Source of the DNA: an uncultured Oscillospiraceae bacterium | Lineage (GTDB): Bacteria; Bacillota; Clostridia; Oscillospirales; Ruminococcaceae | Direction of reading: 5' to 3' | NCBI GenBank assembly: GCA_910579125.1 | Contig: CAJTTH010000045.1 | Location: forward strand, 1-10,554 | DNA: 10,554 nt | Part shown: in pieces, positions 1 through 6,139 of the stretch | Position numbering within the stretch: the first letter of the stretch is position 1 | How the letters are laid out: every line of letters starts with the position of its first letter | Made by a program: the position numbers and the translations under genes | Notes under the pieces: model-generated | Database searches by the model: none | Seen by the model: the letters and a program-made list of their open reading frames with translations, nothing else | Told to the model about the DNA's origin: nothing

Positions 1-462
1 GGTGTTGCGTTGCAAAGACAAAAATCCCATCTTCCTCCAACAGTTCATAAACAGCCATAAAAAGTGGTTTAATATCCGTAATATCCATAATCGCCATATT
101 GGAAACCGCCTTTGTAAAGTGGTGATTTCTTTTTAACGCTAATACGCTTTCTCTATTGGTTGCATCTGCTACACATAATTCGATTTGTTTTGCTTATTTG
201 GATTGCCGCTTTTCGGCTAGTTCTATCATTTTTTTGCTGTAATCAAAGGCAACAATCGAAGCGCCTTTCTGAGCAAGGTACGAAGAATAATTTCCATTGC
301 CGCAAGCAATATCCAAAATATAATCTGTAGGATTAGGAGATAAAAGTTTTGTTACTTTGGGACGCACTACCTCTCTGTGAAATTCATTAGATTCATCGCC
401 CATTACATTATCCCGGAACAGCGCATTTTCCTCCCATATTTTTTACTTTCCTCTGTTCCCAT
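1..462 (-). pseudogene. class I SAM-dependent methyltransferase, broken and cut by the window edge
   Basis: The longest open piece (194-403) carries the motif I glycine loop DIACGNGNYSSYLAQ followed by an acidic motif II (VAFDYSKKMIELAE), the SAM-binding half of a Rossmann-fold methyltransferase. Reading on in the same frame past a TAA at 194-196 gives clear continuation (AKQIELCVADAT, then AVSNMAIMDITDI and ELLEEDGIFVFATQH) down to base 2, so the stop interrupts the gene. Upstream, the frame continues above the ATG at 403 (WEENALFRDNV) back to a TAA. An ATG at 462, well spaced behind GAGGTG, begins MGTEESKK in another frame. One extra base in the A6 run (T6 on the plus strand, 439-444) would join the two. 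I infer one frameshift plus one nonsense mutation. The substrate is unknown. The segment is AT-richer than the genes above 800 and probably foreign. The 3' end lies outside the window. A shortened product from the ATG at 403 cannot be excluded but would lack the C-terminal half. Confidence 0.8.
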
Positions 463-517
463 TTTCATTTCACCTCTACAAATTCAAATTTTCCACTACT
501 AATATGAATAGATGATA

Positions 518-790
518 TCAGCTAGTTATAAAATGTTTCAGCGCCTCACAAATAGCTTGCTACTTGTCAGACGGACACTTAGGCTGCTTCGTACCATTAG
601 ATTTTGCCTTATTATAATTCTCCCCCTCAATAATTCCGCATTTCTGCTTAACCTGAACAATATATAGAGAAGATACCGATAATCCTGTCTGTTCTTTAAC
701 ATACATCTTTATTTGCTCATATGTCGTACCTTTTTAAAAATCCGACATATCCATATCCTCCGGAGAAAACTCTATTTTGACCTTTTTCAA
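518..790 (-). pseudogene. eroded C-terminal accessory domain in frame with rlmD
   Basis: Directly after the rlmD TAG (791-793), and in the same frame, the sequence reads LKKVKIEFSPEDMDMSDF, then TAA (734-736), then KGTTYEQIKMYVKEQTGLSV, continuing through SSLYIVQVKQKCGIIEGENY and TKQPKCPSDK to a TAG (560-562), then QAICEALKHFITS and a TGA at 518-520. No base has to be inserted or removed over about 90 codons. From memory, a closely similar block (TYEQIKxYVxExTGLKVSSLYISQVKRKCGI...QPxCPxEKxxAIxxAL) occurs as a C-terminal extension on RlmD and other proteins in Clostridia. Its biochemical role is not known to me. It is AT-richer than rlmD itself. I call it a remnant because three stops (TAG, TAA, TAG) lie in otherwise conserved coding sequence. 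The lack of frameshifts means readthrough could in principle still reach the block, but that would need several stops suppressed. Confidence 0.75.
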
Positions 791-2143
791 CTAGATTTCT
801 TCCCCGGAAAGCAGGACAACAGTCTCCACATGACGCGTTCTCGGGAAAAGGTCGAATGATCTCACACGCTCGACGGCGTAACCGTTTTCACTCAAAAATT
901 TACAGTCCCGTGCGGCGGTCGCGGGATTGCAGGAGATCATCACAATACGCTCGGGGCGCATTTTTATGCACGCAGAAAGTGTTTTGTCATCACAGCCCTT
1001 CCGCGGAGGGTCGAGCATTATCACGTCGGGAGCAAGCCCCTTTTCCGCTAATTCTTCGGCGGCGTCCGACGCGTCGGCGCAGATAAATTCCGCGTTTTCA
1101 AAGCCGCTGTTCCGCGCGTTCCGCTTGGCGTTTTCGACCGCCTCGGGAACTATCTCCGCGCCGATTATTTTCTTCGCCGCGTTCGCCATTGAAAGCCCTA
1201 TCGTTCCCGTGCCACAATATAAATCGAGAACGGTTTTTCCCTGCGGCTCGGCGAACTCGGCGGCCTGTCTGTACAGATTTTCGGCGGCGGGTGTGTTCAC
1301 CTGATAAAACGACTTCGGCGATATCTCGACTTTAACTCCGCACATTGTATCGGAGATCGCCGCTTTTCCTGACAGCAGCACCTCGCGTTCACCGAGAATT
1401 ACGTTGGTGCGGTCGGGATTGACGTTCAGCACAACGCCCGTTATCTCGGGAAAACGATTTGTCAGTGCCGCCGCAAGTTTTGTCATTTCGGGAATTTTCC
1501 GCTTAGCGACAAGCACCGCGCACACCTCGCCACTGTAATGTCCGCACCGCAGAAAGATATGCCGCATTACACCCCGATTGTCCTGTTCGTTGTAAACGGA
1601 AATTTTCAGCGTCTTTAGCTGCTCCTTGATAAACGCTACGATCTCCGAAAAGCGCTCGGGCTGCAAACGGCAATGCTCCACAGGCACGACTCGGTGACTT
1701 CTCTCGGAAAAGAAGCCGCTAACTATCTCGCCGTCGCCTGTTTTGGCAAGTGGCATCTGCAGCTTGTTGCGGTAGCCGTCAACGCGCTCGCTGCCGCATA
1801 TCGGCAGAAACTCGGGAGAAAGTCCGCCGATACGCTCAAACGCGTCGCGGACTATGCGTTCCTTTGCGGCAAGCTCGGCTTGGTAGCTTATGTGCCTGTA
1901 AACGCAGCCGCCGCATTTCCCGAAAACGGGGCAATCATTTTCAATGCGATCGCGTGAGGGAGTTATTATCCGCTCGATTTTCCCGTATGCGTAGCTTTTC
2001 AGCACCTTTAATATCCGACACTCGATAACGTCGCCGACAGCCGTAAACGGCACGAATACCGCCATTCCGTCGGCTCTGCCTATACCGCTGCCCTCGCTTG
2101 TCAATGCGGTTATTTCAAGATCAATAACGTCGTTTTTCTTCAT
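791..2143 (-). CDS. rlmD: 23S rRNA (uracil-C5)-methyltransferase, RlmD/RumA family
   Basis: This enzyme transfers a methyl group from SAM to C5 of a uracil in 23S rRNA (U1939 in E. coli; Gram-positive relatives such as RlmCD may also modify U747). The 450-aa length is normal for the family. An N-terminal TRAM RNA-binding domain spans about residues 1-62. Cys71, Cys77, Cys80 (CPVFGKCGGC) and Cys158 (EHCRL) fit the [4Fe-4S] ligands. The SAM-binding fold carries DLYCGTGTIGL (307-317) and LDPPRKGC (377-384). The catalytic Cys405 lies in SCNPATAARD and the probable general base Glu440 in RHVET. The start at 2143 follows AAAGGCGG and reads straight into the TRAM domain. The catalytic core is complete, so the enzyme should work despite the decayed tail after its TAG. 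It begins 18 nt after the T-tract of an intrinsic terminator, and I see no promoter of its own. Function is firm; the exact target uridine is not. Confidence 0.95.
   Translation of the reverse strand: MKKNDVIDLEITALTSEGSGIGRADGMAVFVPFTAVGDVIECRILKVLKSYAYGKIERIITPSRDRIENDCPVFGKCGGCVYRHISYQAELAAKERIVRDAFERIGGLSPEFLPICGSERVDGYRNKLQMPLAKTGDGEIVSGFFSERSHRVVPVEHCRLQPERFSEIVAFIKEQLKTLKISVYNEQDNRGVMRHIFLRCGHYSGEVCAVLVAKRKIPEMTKLAAALTNRFPEITGVVLNVNPDRTNVILGEREVLLSGKAAISDTMCGVKVEISPKSFYQVNTPAAENLYRQAAEFAEPQGKTVLDLYCGTGTIGLSMANAAKKIIGAEIVPEAVENAKRNARNSGFENAEFICADASDAAEELAEKGLAPDVIMLDPPRKGCDDKTLSACIKMRPERIVMISCNPATAARDCKFLSENGYAVERVRSFDLFPRTRHVETVVLLSGEEI
811..832 (-). other. candidate integrative-element attachment site in the rlmD 3' end
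   Basis: On the minus strand this stretch encodes HVETVVLL (CATGTGGAGACTGTTGTCC), the last conserved segment of RlmD. From memory, the equivalent 3' end of rumA/rlmD (HVECVVL codons) is a known insertion target for integrative and conjugative elements in streptococci. Here the composition changes from GC-rich to AT-rich within about 20 bases after it. A foreign-looking in-frame extension and a second broken gene follow. No recombinase gene is visible and the other end of any element would lie outside the window, so this is an inference. Confidence 0.4.
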
Positions 2144-2159
2144 TTTATCCGCCTTTACC

Positions 2160-2190
2160 GTAAAAACTCCCCGTCGTACACGGCGGGGAG
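2160..2190 (-). terminator. intrinsic terminator after prfB and the small ORF
   Basis: A strong inverted repeat spans 2167-2190: CTCCCCG and CGGGGAG arms extended by a G-T wobble and two more pairs to about 10 bp around a TACA loop. On the minus strand it is followed at once by TTTTT (2162-2166), the usual layout of a rho-independent terminator. It sits 6 nt after the stop of the 36-codon ORF and 18 nt before the rlmD ATG. On the plus strand the hairpin is followed only by CCTGTTTTAC, so plus-strand termination is less convincing. Confidence 0.85.
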
Positions 2191-2196
2191 CCTGTT

Positions 2197-2307
2197 TTAC
2201 TTATCCTTTTTGTCGTCGCTTTCGTCCATTCCGGACTTAATCACATAATCCCACAAAAGCTGTTCCGCAACCGTACCCGCGCGGATCACAAGAAATTGTT
2301 TCAACAT
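2197..2307 (-). CDS. possible small protein of 36 aa downstream of prfB
   Basis: The frame ATG TTG AAA CAA ... GAT AAG TAA encodes MLKQFLVIRAGTVAEQLLWD and ends in an acidic/lysine tail (MDESDDKKDK). It starts 12 nt after the prfB stop and ends 6 nt before the terminator, so it fills exactly the space between them. It uses GC-ending codons like its neighbours and has no signal peptide or clear membrane helix. I recognise no family. The weak point is initiation: AGGTGAG in the last prfB codons is well placed for another ATG at 2315, which opens a 26-codon frame (MQFYVETIS...), and is about 18 nt from this ATG. It could be translated by coupling to prfB, or be only a prfB 3' UTR. Confidence 0.4.
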   Translation of the reverse strand: MLKQFLVIRAGTVAEQLLWDYVIKSGMDESDDKKDK

Positions 2308-2319
2308 AAAATTGCATCT

Positions 2320-3432
2320 TTATATCTCACCTAAATTCTTAGCCTTTAAATAAGCGTTGATAAAGCAGTCGATATCGCCGTCCATAACGGCGTTTATATT
2401 GGTGTTCTCGCACTTTGTGCGGGTATCTTTCGCAAGAGTGTACGGCATAAACACATACGAACGTATCTGGCTTCCCCACTCAATTTTAAGCTGCTCACCC
2501 TTGATGTCGGAGATCTTGTCGAGATGTTCCTGCTCCTTTATCTGCACGAGCTTGGACATCAGCATTTTCATCGCGAAATCCTTGTTCTGCACCTGTGAAC
2601 GCTGCGTCTGACACGCGGTAACGATACCCGTGGGCTTGTGTATCAGGCGAACCGCCGAGCTGGTCTTGTTGATGTGCTGACCGCCCGCGCCGCTTGCTCT
2701 GTACACTTCCATTTCAATGTCCTCGGGACGTATCTCGACCGAAACGTCCTTTTCAAGCTCGGGCATTACCTCAACGGACGCGAAGCTCGTCTGCCGTCTG
2801 CCCGACGCGTCAAACGGCGATATCCGCACCAGACGGTGAACGCCATGCTCTGACTTCAGAAATCCGTAAGCGTTGTAGCCCTCGATGTGTATAGACGCGC
2901 TCTTTATTCCTGCGGTATCGCCCTCAAGAATATCCAGCACCTCGGTTTTGAAGCCGTGTCTGTCCGCCCATTTGGTGTACATTCTGATAAGCATCTGCAC
3001 CCAGTCCTGAGCTTCCGTGCCGCCCGCACCCGCATGGAACGACAGAATAACATTCGAGCTGTCGTACTCGCCTGTCATGAGCGTGGCAAGCTTCTGCTCC
3101 TCGTAGGCGGTCTTTACCGTCTCGGCGAGCGCGTTCACCTCGTCCGCCATGGACTCATCGTTCTCTTCCTCGGCGAGTTCGATCATCGTGAGCACGTCCT
3201 CACGGTTGGAGCAGAGCTTCTCAAAACCGCCTATCGTCTGCTTGTACTGCCCTATCTGCTGCAAGATCGACTGCGACTTCTCGGGATCGTCCCAAAAACT
3301 CGGCTCGGTCGTTTTCATTTCGAGCTCGTCGAGCTTGATCTTTATGCCGTCTAAATTCAGCGCCCCGCGAAGCTCCTCGAGCTGCGGTTCAAGCGCCTCC
3401 ATAGCAAGCCTTGTTTCATCATATTGTATCAT
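2320..3432 (-). CDS. prfB: peptide chain release factor 2 (RF2)
   Basis: RF2 recognises UAA and UGA in the ribosomal A site and triggers hydrolysis of peptidyl-tRNA. The 370-aa protein has the family's N-terminal helical domain (about 1-110, WDDPEKS at 47-53) and AGAGGTEAQDW (134-144). The stop-codon-reading tripeptide SPF is at 205-207, in RISPFDASGRRQTSF. The catalytic GGQ is at 250-252 (SGAGGQHINK). Residue 246, four before GGQ, is Ala as in most bacteria rather than the Thr of E. coli K-12. The start at 3432 follows GAGGAG at good spacing and its own promoter. Unlike many prfB genes, it has no in-frame UGA and no CTTTGAC-type slippery site near codon 25: the region reads CTT CGC GGG GCG CTG AAT TTA GAC uninterrupted. 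The classical autoregulatory +1 frameshift is therefore absent. All residues needed for function are present. Confidence 0.97.
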   Translation of the reverse strand: MIQYDETRLAMEALEPQLEELRGALNLDGIKIKLDELEMKTTEPSFWDDPEKSQSILQQIGQYKQTIGGFEKLCSNREDVLTMIELAEEENDESMADEVNALAETVKTAYEEQKLATLMTGEYDSSNVILSFHAGAGGTEAQDWVQMLIRMYTKWADRHGFKTEVLDILEGDTAGIKSASIHIEGYNAYGFLKSEHGVHRLVRISPFDASGRRQTSFASVEVMPELEKDVSVEIRPEDIEMEVYRASGAGGQHINKTSSAVRLIHKPTGIVTACQTQRSQVQNKDFAMKMLMSKLVQIKEQEHLDKISDIKGEQLKIEWGSQIRSYVFMPYTLAKDTRTKCENTNINAVMDGDIDCFINAYLKAKNLGEI

Positions 3433-3477
3433 CTGAAATTACTCCTCATTTAACATAAAAAATACCCTAACTGTATT

Positions 3478-3506
3478 ATTATACCATATTTTCATGTCGT
3501 TTTCAA
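3478..3506 (-). promoter_or_regulatory. sigma-A promoter for prfB
   Basis: On the minus strand TTGAAA (3501-3506) is separated by exactly 17 nt from TATAAT (3478-3483), with TGG directly before the -10 giving an extended -10. It lies 46 nt upstream of the prfB ATG, in the 127-nt gap after fruK. This is a near-consensus housekeeping promoter. The rest of the gap shows no convincing fruK terminator. Confidence 0.85.
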
Positions 3507-3559
3507 GTACTTGCCGCAAAAAGTTCAACAAAAAGCAAATAAGACCGCATACAACCTCT

Positions 3560-4492
3560 TTAAAGCGGTTTCTCGGCGTGCTTTTTCAGCAGCTTCTTCA
3601 TCTGATATATGATCTGATCCTTGCTTGCCATACCGTCGGTGAACGCCGTAGCGCCACCCGCCGCCGTTCCGAGCATAAGCGAGTACTCGTTGTCGACGTC
3701 GTTGTCGAGCATTCCCGCGACAAAGCCCGCGACCATTGCGTCGCCCGCGCCCACGGAATTCACGACCTTGCCCTCGCACGCCTCGCAGTAGAACACCTCG
3801 CCGCTCTTGTCAAGCAGCAGCGCACCATCGCCTGCCATTGAAACAAGAACGTTCTGCGCGCCCATTTCCTGAAGCTGCATTGCGCACCGCAAGACCTCTT
3901 CCTTTGAGGTAGGCTTTTCGCCGAAGATCTCCCCGAGCTCGTCAAGATTGGGCTTGATGAGATACGGACGGTATTTCAGTGTATTCGTCAGCAGCTCTCC
4001 CGTTGCATCCACCACCGTCAATACCTTTTTCGCGGAAACATACTCGAGTATCTGCTGATAAATATCCTGCGGCAGACTTGCGGGAACACTGCCCGCAAGC
4101 ACCAGAATATCCCCGTTGTTAAGTTTCTCGAACCGCTCGAACAGTTCCTTGAGCGCCTCGTCCGGAATATCCGGACCGTTCGCGTTAAGCTCGGTCTCGC
4201 CGTCCGATTTCAGCTTGATATTGATACGCGACAAGCCCTTGGAAAGCGGCACGAAATCCGCAACGATACCGTGCTCAATAACGTTCTCCTCAATAGCCGC
4301 GCCCGTAAAGCCCGCCACAAAGCCCATAGTCTTGGACTGCACACCAAGCTCCGCAAGCACCATAGACACGTTTATGCCCTTGCCGCCCGCGTTTACGAAC
4401 TCCCTTTCGATCTTGTTTACCTCGCGGAACTTCATATTATCGACAAATACGATATAGTCCAGCGCGGGGTTGAATGTTACTGTATAAACCAT
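3560..4492 (-). CDS. fruK: 1-phosphofructokinase (PfkB/ribokinase family)
   Basis: FruK phosphorylates fructose-1-phosphate with ATP to fructose-1,6-bisphosphate in the cytoplasm, feeding PTS-imported fructose into glycolysis. The 310-aa length fits. Along its whole length it resembles the B. subtilis FruK I recall: TVTFNPALDYIVFV at the start, AGGKGINVS (35-43, first PfkB signature), GFVAGFTG (57-64), RINIKL (89-94), DILVLAGSVP (128-137), IKPNLDELGE (179-188), LVSMAGDGALL (216-226) and NSVGAGDAMVAGF (245-257, second signature with catalytic Asp251). The RINIK and GDILVLAGS segments favour FruK over 6-phosphofructokinase B, although tagatose-6-phosphate kinase (LacC) is a close relative. The start at 4492 follows GGGGTGA. 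It has its own promoter. The usual partners fruA (PTS) and fruR (DeoR type) are not adjacent; a LysR regulator lies upstream instead. Confidence 0.92.
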   Translation of the reverse strand: MVYTVTFNPALDYIVFVDNMKFREVNKIEREFVNAGGKGINVSMVLAELGVQSKTMGFVAGFTGAAIEENVIEHGIVADFVPLSKGLSRINIKLKSDGETELNANGPDIPDEALKELFERFEKLNNGDILVLAGSVPASLPQDIYQQILEYVSAKKVLTVVDATGELLTNTLKYRPYLIKPNLDELGEIFGEKPTSKEEVLRCAMQLQEMGAQNVLVSMAGDGALLLDKSGEVFYCEACEGKVVNSVGAGDAMVAGFVAGMLDNDVDNEYSLMLGTAAGGATAFTDGMASKDQIIYQMKKLLKKHAEKPL

Positions 4493-4526
4493 AAAATCAC
4501 CCCGAAAAATTTATTTGTACATCTTA

Positions 4527-4554
4527 ATTATATCACATTTTCAAAAAATTTCAA
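4527..4554 (-). promoter_or_regulatory. promoter for fruK
   Basis: In the 88-nt gap between lysR and fruK the minus strand reads TTGAAA (4549-4554), 16 nt, then TATAAT (4527-4532), preceded by TGA as an extended -10. The spacer holds a short AT-only dyad (ATTTT-caa-AAAAT, plus strand 4537-4549) that could be an operator but is weak in such AT-rich sequence. The leader to the fruK ATG is about 30 nt. Confidence 0.75.
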
Positions 4555-4580
4555 GTTATTTTTTTCCAATTCGGCAAAAA

Positions 4581-5498
4581 CTATACGCCCAAGTACCGCT
4601 TTACCTCCTCAACGTATATTTCGGCGATATCAGACAGCGGACTGTACCTTTTGCGGATATAGCCTATTTCCATTTCGGAATTGCGGTTCTCCTCGTCCTC
4701 ACGGAACGGTACCGTAACGTATTCCTCTCCGTTAAGCTCCTCGCAGGTTATCCCCGAGCAGAGTGTGTAACCGTTAAGCCCGACCATTAAATTAAGCTGT
4801 GTGGCGCGGTCACTGCTCCTTATCACGCGCGGATATTCGCGGTCGCTGAGTATCTCCTCCGCAAAGTATGACGCCGCGCCGTCGCCCTGCTCGAACGACA
4901 GGCACGGATATTCGCTCAGCTGCTCCAGCGACAGCGACTTTTCGTGAGCCAACGGGTGGTTCTTCCACATATAAACATATGCGCGGCACTTTATCAGCGG
5001 CAAGAACTCCAGTCCGTTTTCAGCGAGCATTCTATCAATTATTTTTCCGTTGAACTCACTTTTGTACAGTATTCCTACCTCGCTTTTCAATCCGCCGACA
5101 TCCGAAATTACCTCGAGCGTTTTCGTCTCGCGTATCGCGAACTCGAAATTCAGCGTGTCAAAGTGTTTCACCATTTCCACGAACGCCTTTACCGCAAACG
5201 AATAATGCTGTGTGGAAACGCCGAATTTCCGCTTAACGGAGCCGTTTTTGCCGTACTTCTCCTGCAACAGCTCATATTGTTGATAGACCCTCGCCGCATA
5301 CATAAGGAACTCCGTACCGTCGGGAGTGATCGAAACGCCCTTTCCCGTGCGCAGAAATATCGTTATCCCGACCTCAGTTTCAAGATCTCGTATGGCACAC
5401 GACAGCGCAGACTGCGTGACAAAAAGCTCGGCGGCGGCGCGGCTCATGCTGCCGCATTCCGATACCGTGAGCGCGTATCTTATCTGTTGTAAGGTCAT
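4581..5498 (-). CDS. LysR-family transcriptional regulator
   Basis: The 305-aa protein has the classic LysR layout. An N-terminal winged helix-turn-helix spans about residues 1-60: LQQIRYALTVSECGSMSRAA, then AELFVTQSALSCAIRDLE as the recognition region, then TEVGITIFLRTGKGVSITPDG as the wing. A linker helix (about 61-90) follows, then a periplasmic-binding-protein-like effector domain (about 91-300). The ligand cannot be read from the sequence. Its ATG overlaps the acetyltransferase stop as ATGA, with GGCGGAG as ribosome-binding site, so it is translationally coupled to the gene before it. It is thus the last gene of the yjbQ-yfhO-acetyltransferase operon. LysR proteins often control neighbouring or divergent genes; here nothing diverges. 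The operon itself or fruK, 88 nt downstream, are the obvious candidate targets, but that is inference. It ends in TAG. Confidence 0.93.
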   Translation of the reverse strand: MTLQQIRYALTVSECGSMSRAAAELFVTQSALSCAIRDLETEVGITIFLRTGKGVSITPDGTEFLMYAARVYQQYELLQEKYGKNGSVKRKFGVSTQHYSFAVKAFVEMVKHFDTLNFEFAIRETKTLEVISDVGGLKSEVGILYKSEFNGKIIDRMLAENGLEFLPLIKCRAYVYMWKNHPLAHEKSLSLEQLSEYPCLSFEQGDGAASYFAEEILSDREYPRVIRSSDRATQLNLMVGLNGYTLCSGITCEELNGEEYVTVPFREDEENRNSEMEIGYIRKRYSPLSDIAEIYVEEVKRYLGV

Positions 5499-6139
5499 AG
5501 CTCCGCCTTGTATTTCAGAATGTTTTCCATTGCCTCGTCATCGAATTTTCTGTCCTTGAAAAAGTAATTGAAATCCTCGTCGGTTATCTCGCGCAGTACT
5601 CTGCACGGATTTCCCGCCGCGACAACGTTTTCGGGAACATCCTTTGTCACAACGCTGCCCGCGCCGATAACACTCCCCGAGCCAATATTCACGCCCGGAC
5701 ATATCACAACATTTCCGCCTATCCAGCAGTTATCGCCTATCGTAACGGGAATGCCGTACTCGTACATGGAGTTCCGCGCGGTCGGATGAATGGGGTGTCC
5801 CGCCGTGTATATCGAGACGTTCGGCGCTATGAACACGTTTTTGCCGATAGCTACCTTTCCGACGTCGAGAACCGTCAGATTGTAATTCGCGAACGAGTTG
5901 TCGCCTATTTCGATATTGCTGCCATAATCGCAGCGGAACGGCGGCAATATCGTCACGTTCTTCCCCGCCTTGCCGAGTATTTCGCGCATAAGCTCGTCGT
6001 GGCGTTTCAGACCCTCCGCGCTCCAGCAGTCGCCGTTGTTGAACTCGTGTAGTCTGCGGCGGTTTTCCGCCATCAGCTTGCCGCAATGTTCGTCCGCGAT
6101 GTAAGCCATTTCATTACGCATTCTGGTATAATTATCCAT
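5495..6139 (-). CDS. hexapeptide-repeat sugar O-acetyltransferase (LacA/Maa type)
   Basis: This family moves acetyl from acetyl-CoA to a sugar hydroxyl; characterised members act on maltose or galactosides, others on envelope saccharides. The 214-aa protein has the N-terminal Mac domain (about 5-60, RMRNEMAYIADE to MREILGKAGK). A left-handed parallel beta-helix of hexapeptide repeats follows (about 72-175: IEIGDN, VAIGKN, VTIGDN, VVICPGVNIGSGSVIGAG). The catalytic His115 lies in YTAGHPIHP and has the same number as in E. coli LacA. The C-terminal VAAGNPCRVLREI is typical. I chose the ATG at 6139 because GGAGGAAGAAA precedes it and the family begins here; a longer frame up to 6220 only overlaps the upstream gene. 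It overlaps yfhO by 8 nt and lysR by 4 nt. Maltose versus galactoside versus envelope substrate cannot be decided from sequence, but its partner gene hints at an envelope glycan. Confidence 0.92.
   Translation of the reverse strand: MDNYTRMRNEMAYIADEHCGKLMAENRRRLHEFNNGDCWSAEGLKRHDELMREILGKAGKNVTILPPFRCDYGSNIEIGDNSFANYNLTVLDVGKVAIGKNVFIAPNVSIYTAGHPIHPTARNSMYEYGIPVTIGDNCWIGGNVVICPGVNIGSGSVIGAGSVVTKDVPENVVAAGNPCRVLREITDEDFNYFFKDRKFDDEAMENILKYKAEL

Noticed and set aside
518..793. Stop-codon reassignment or suppression as the reason for in-frame stops
   Set aside because: The interruptions are a mixture of TAG and TAA, and intact genes in the window end normally in TAG (lysR, DUF4097 gene), TAA (prfB, fruK, yfhO) and TGA (acetyltransferase). 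The standard code fits.
856..2028. Several plus-strand open frames opposite rlmD
   Set aside because: They are rich in Arg, Ala and Ser, match no family, lack ribosome-binding sites and lie antisense to a clearly functional gene; they reflect the codon bias of rlmD.
3510..3562. Terminator after fruK (ACCGC/GCGGT arms, then a T-rich stretch)
   Set aside because: The stem is only 5 bp with a 16-nt loop, and the T-rich part is interrupted; too weak to call.
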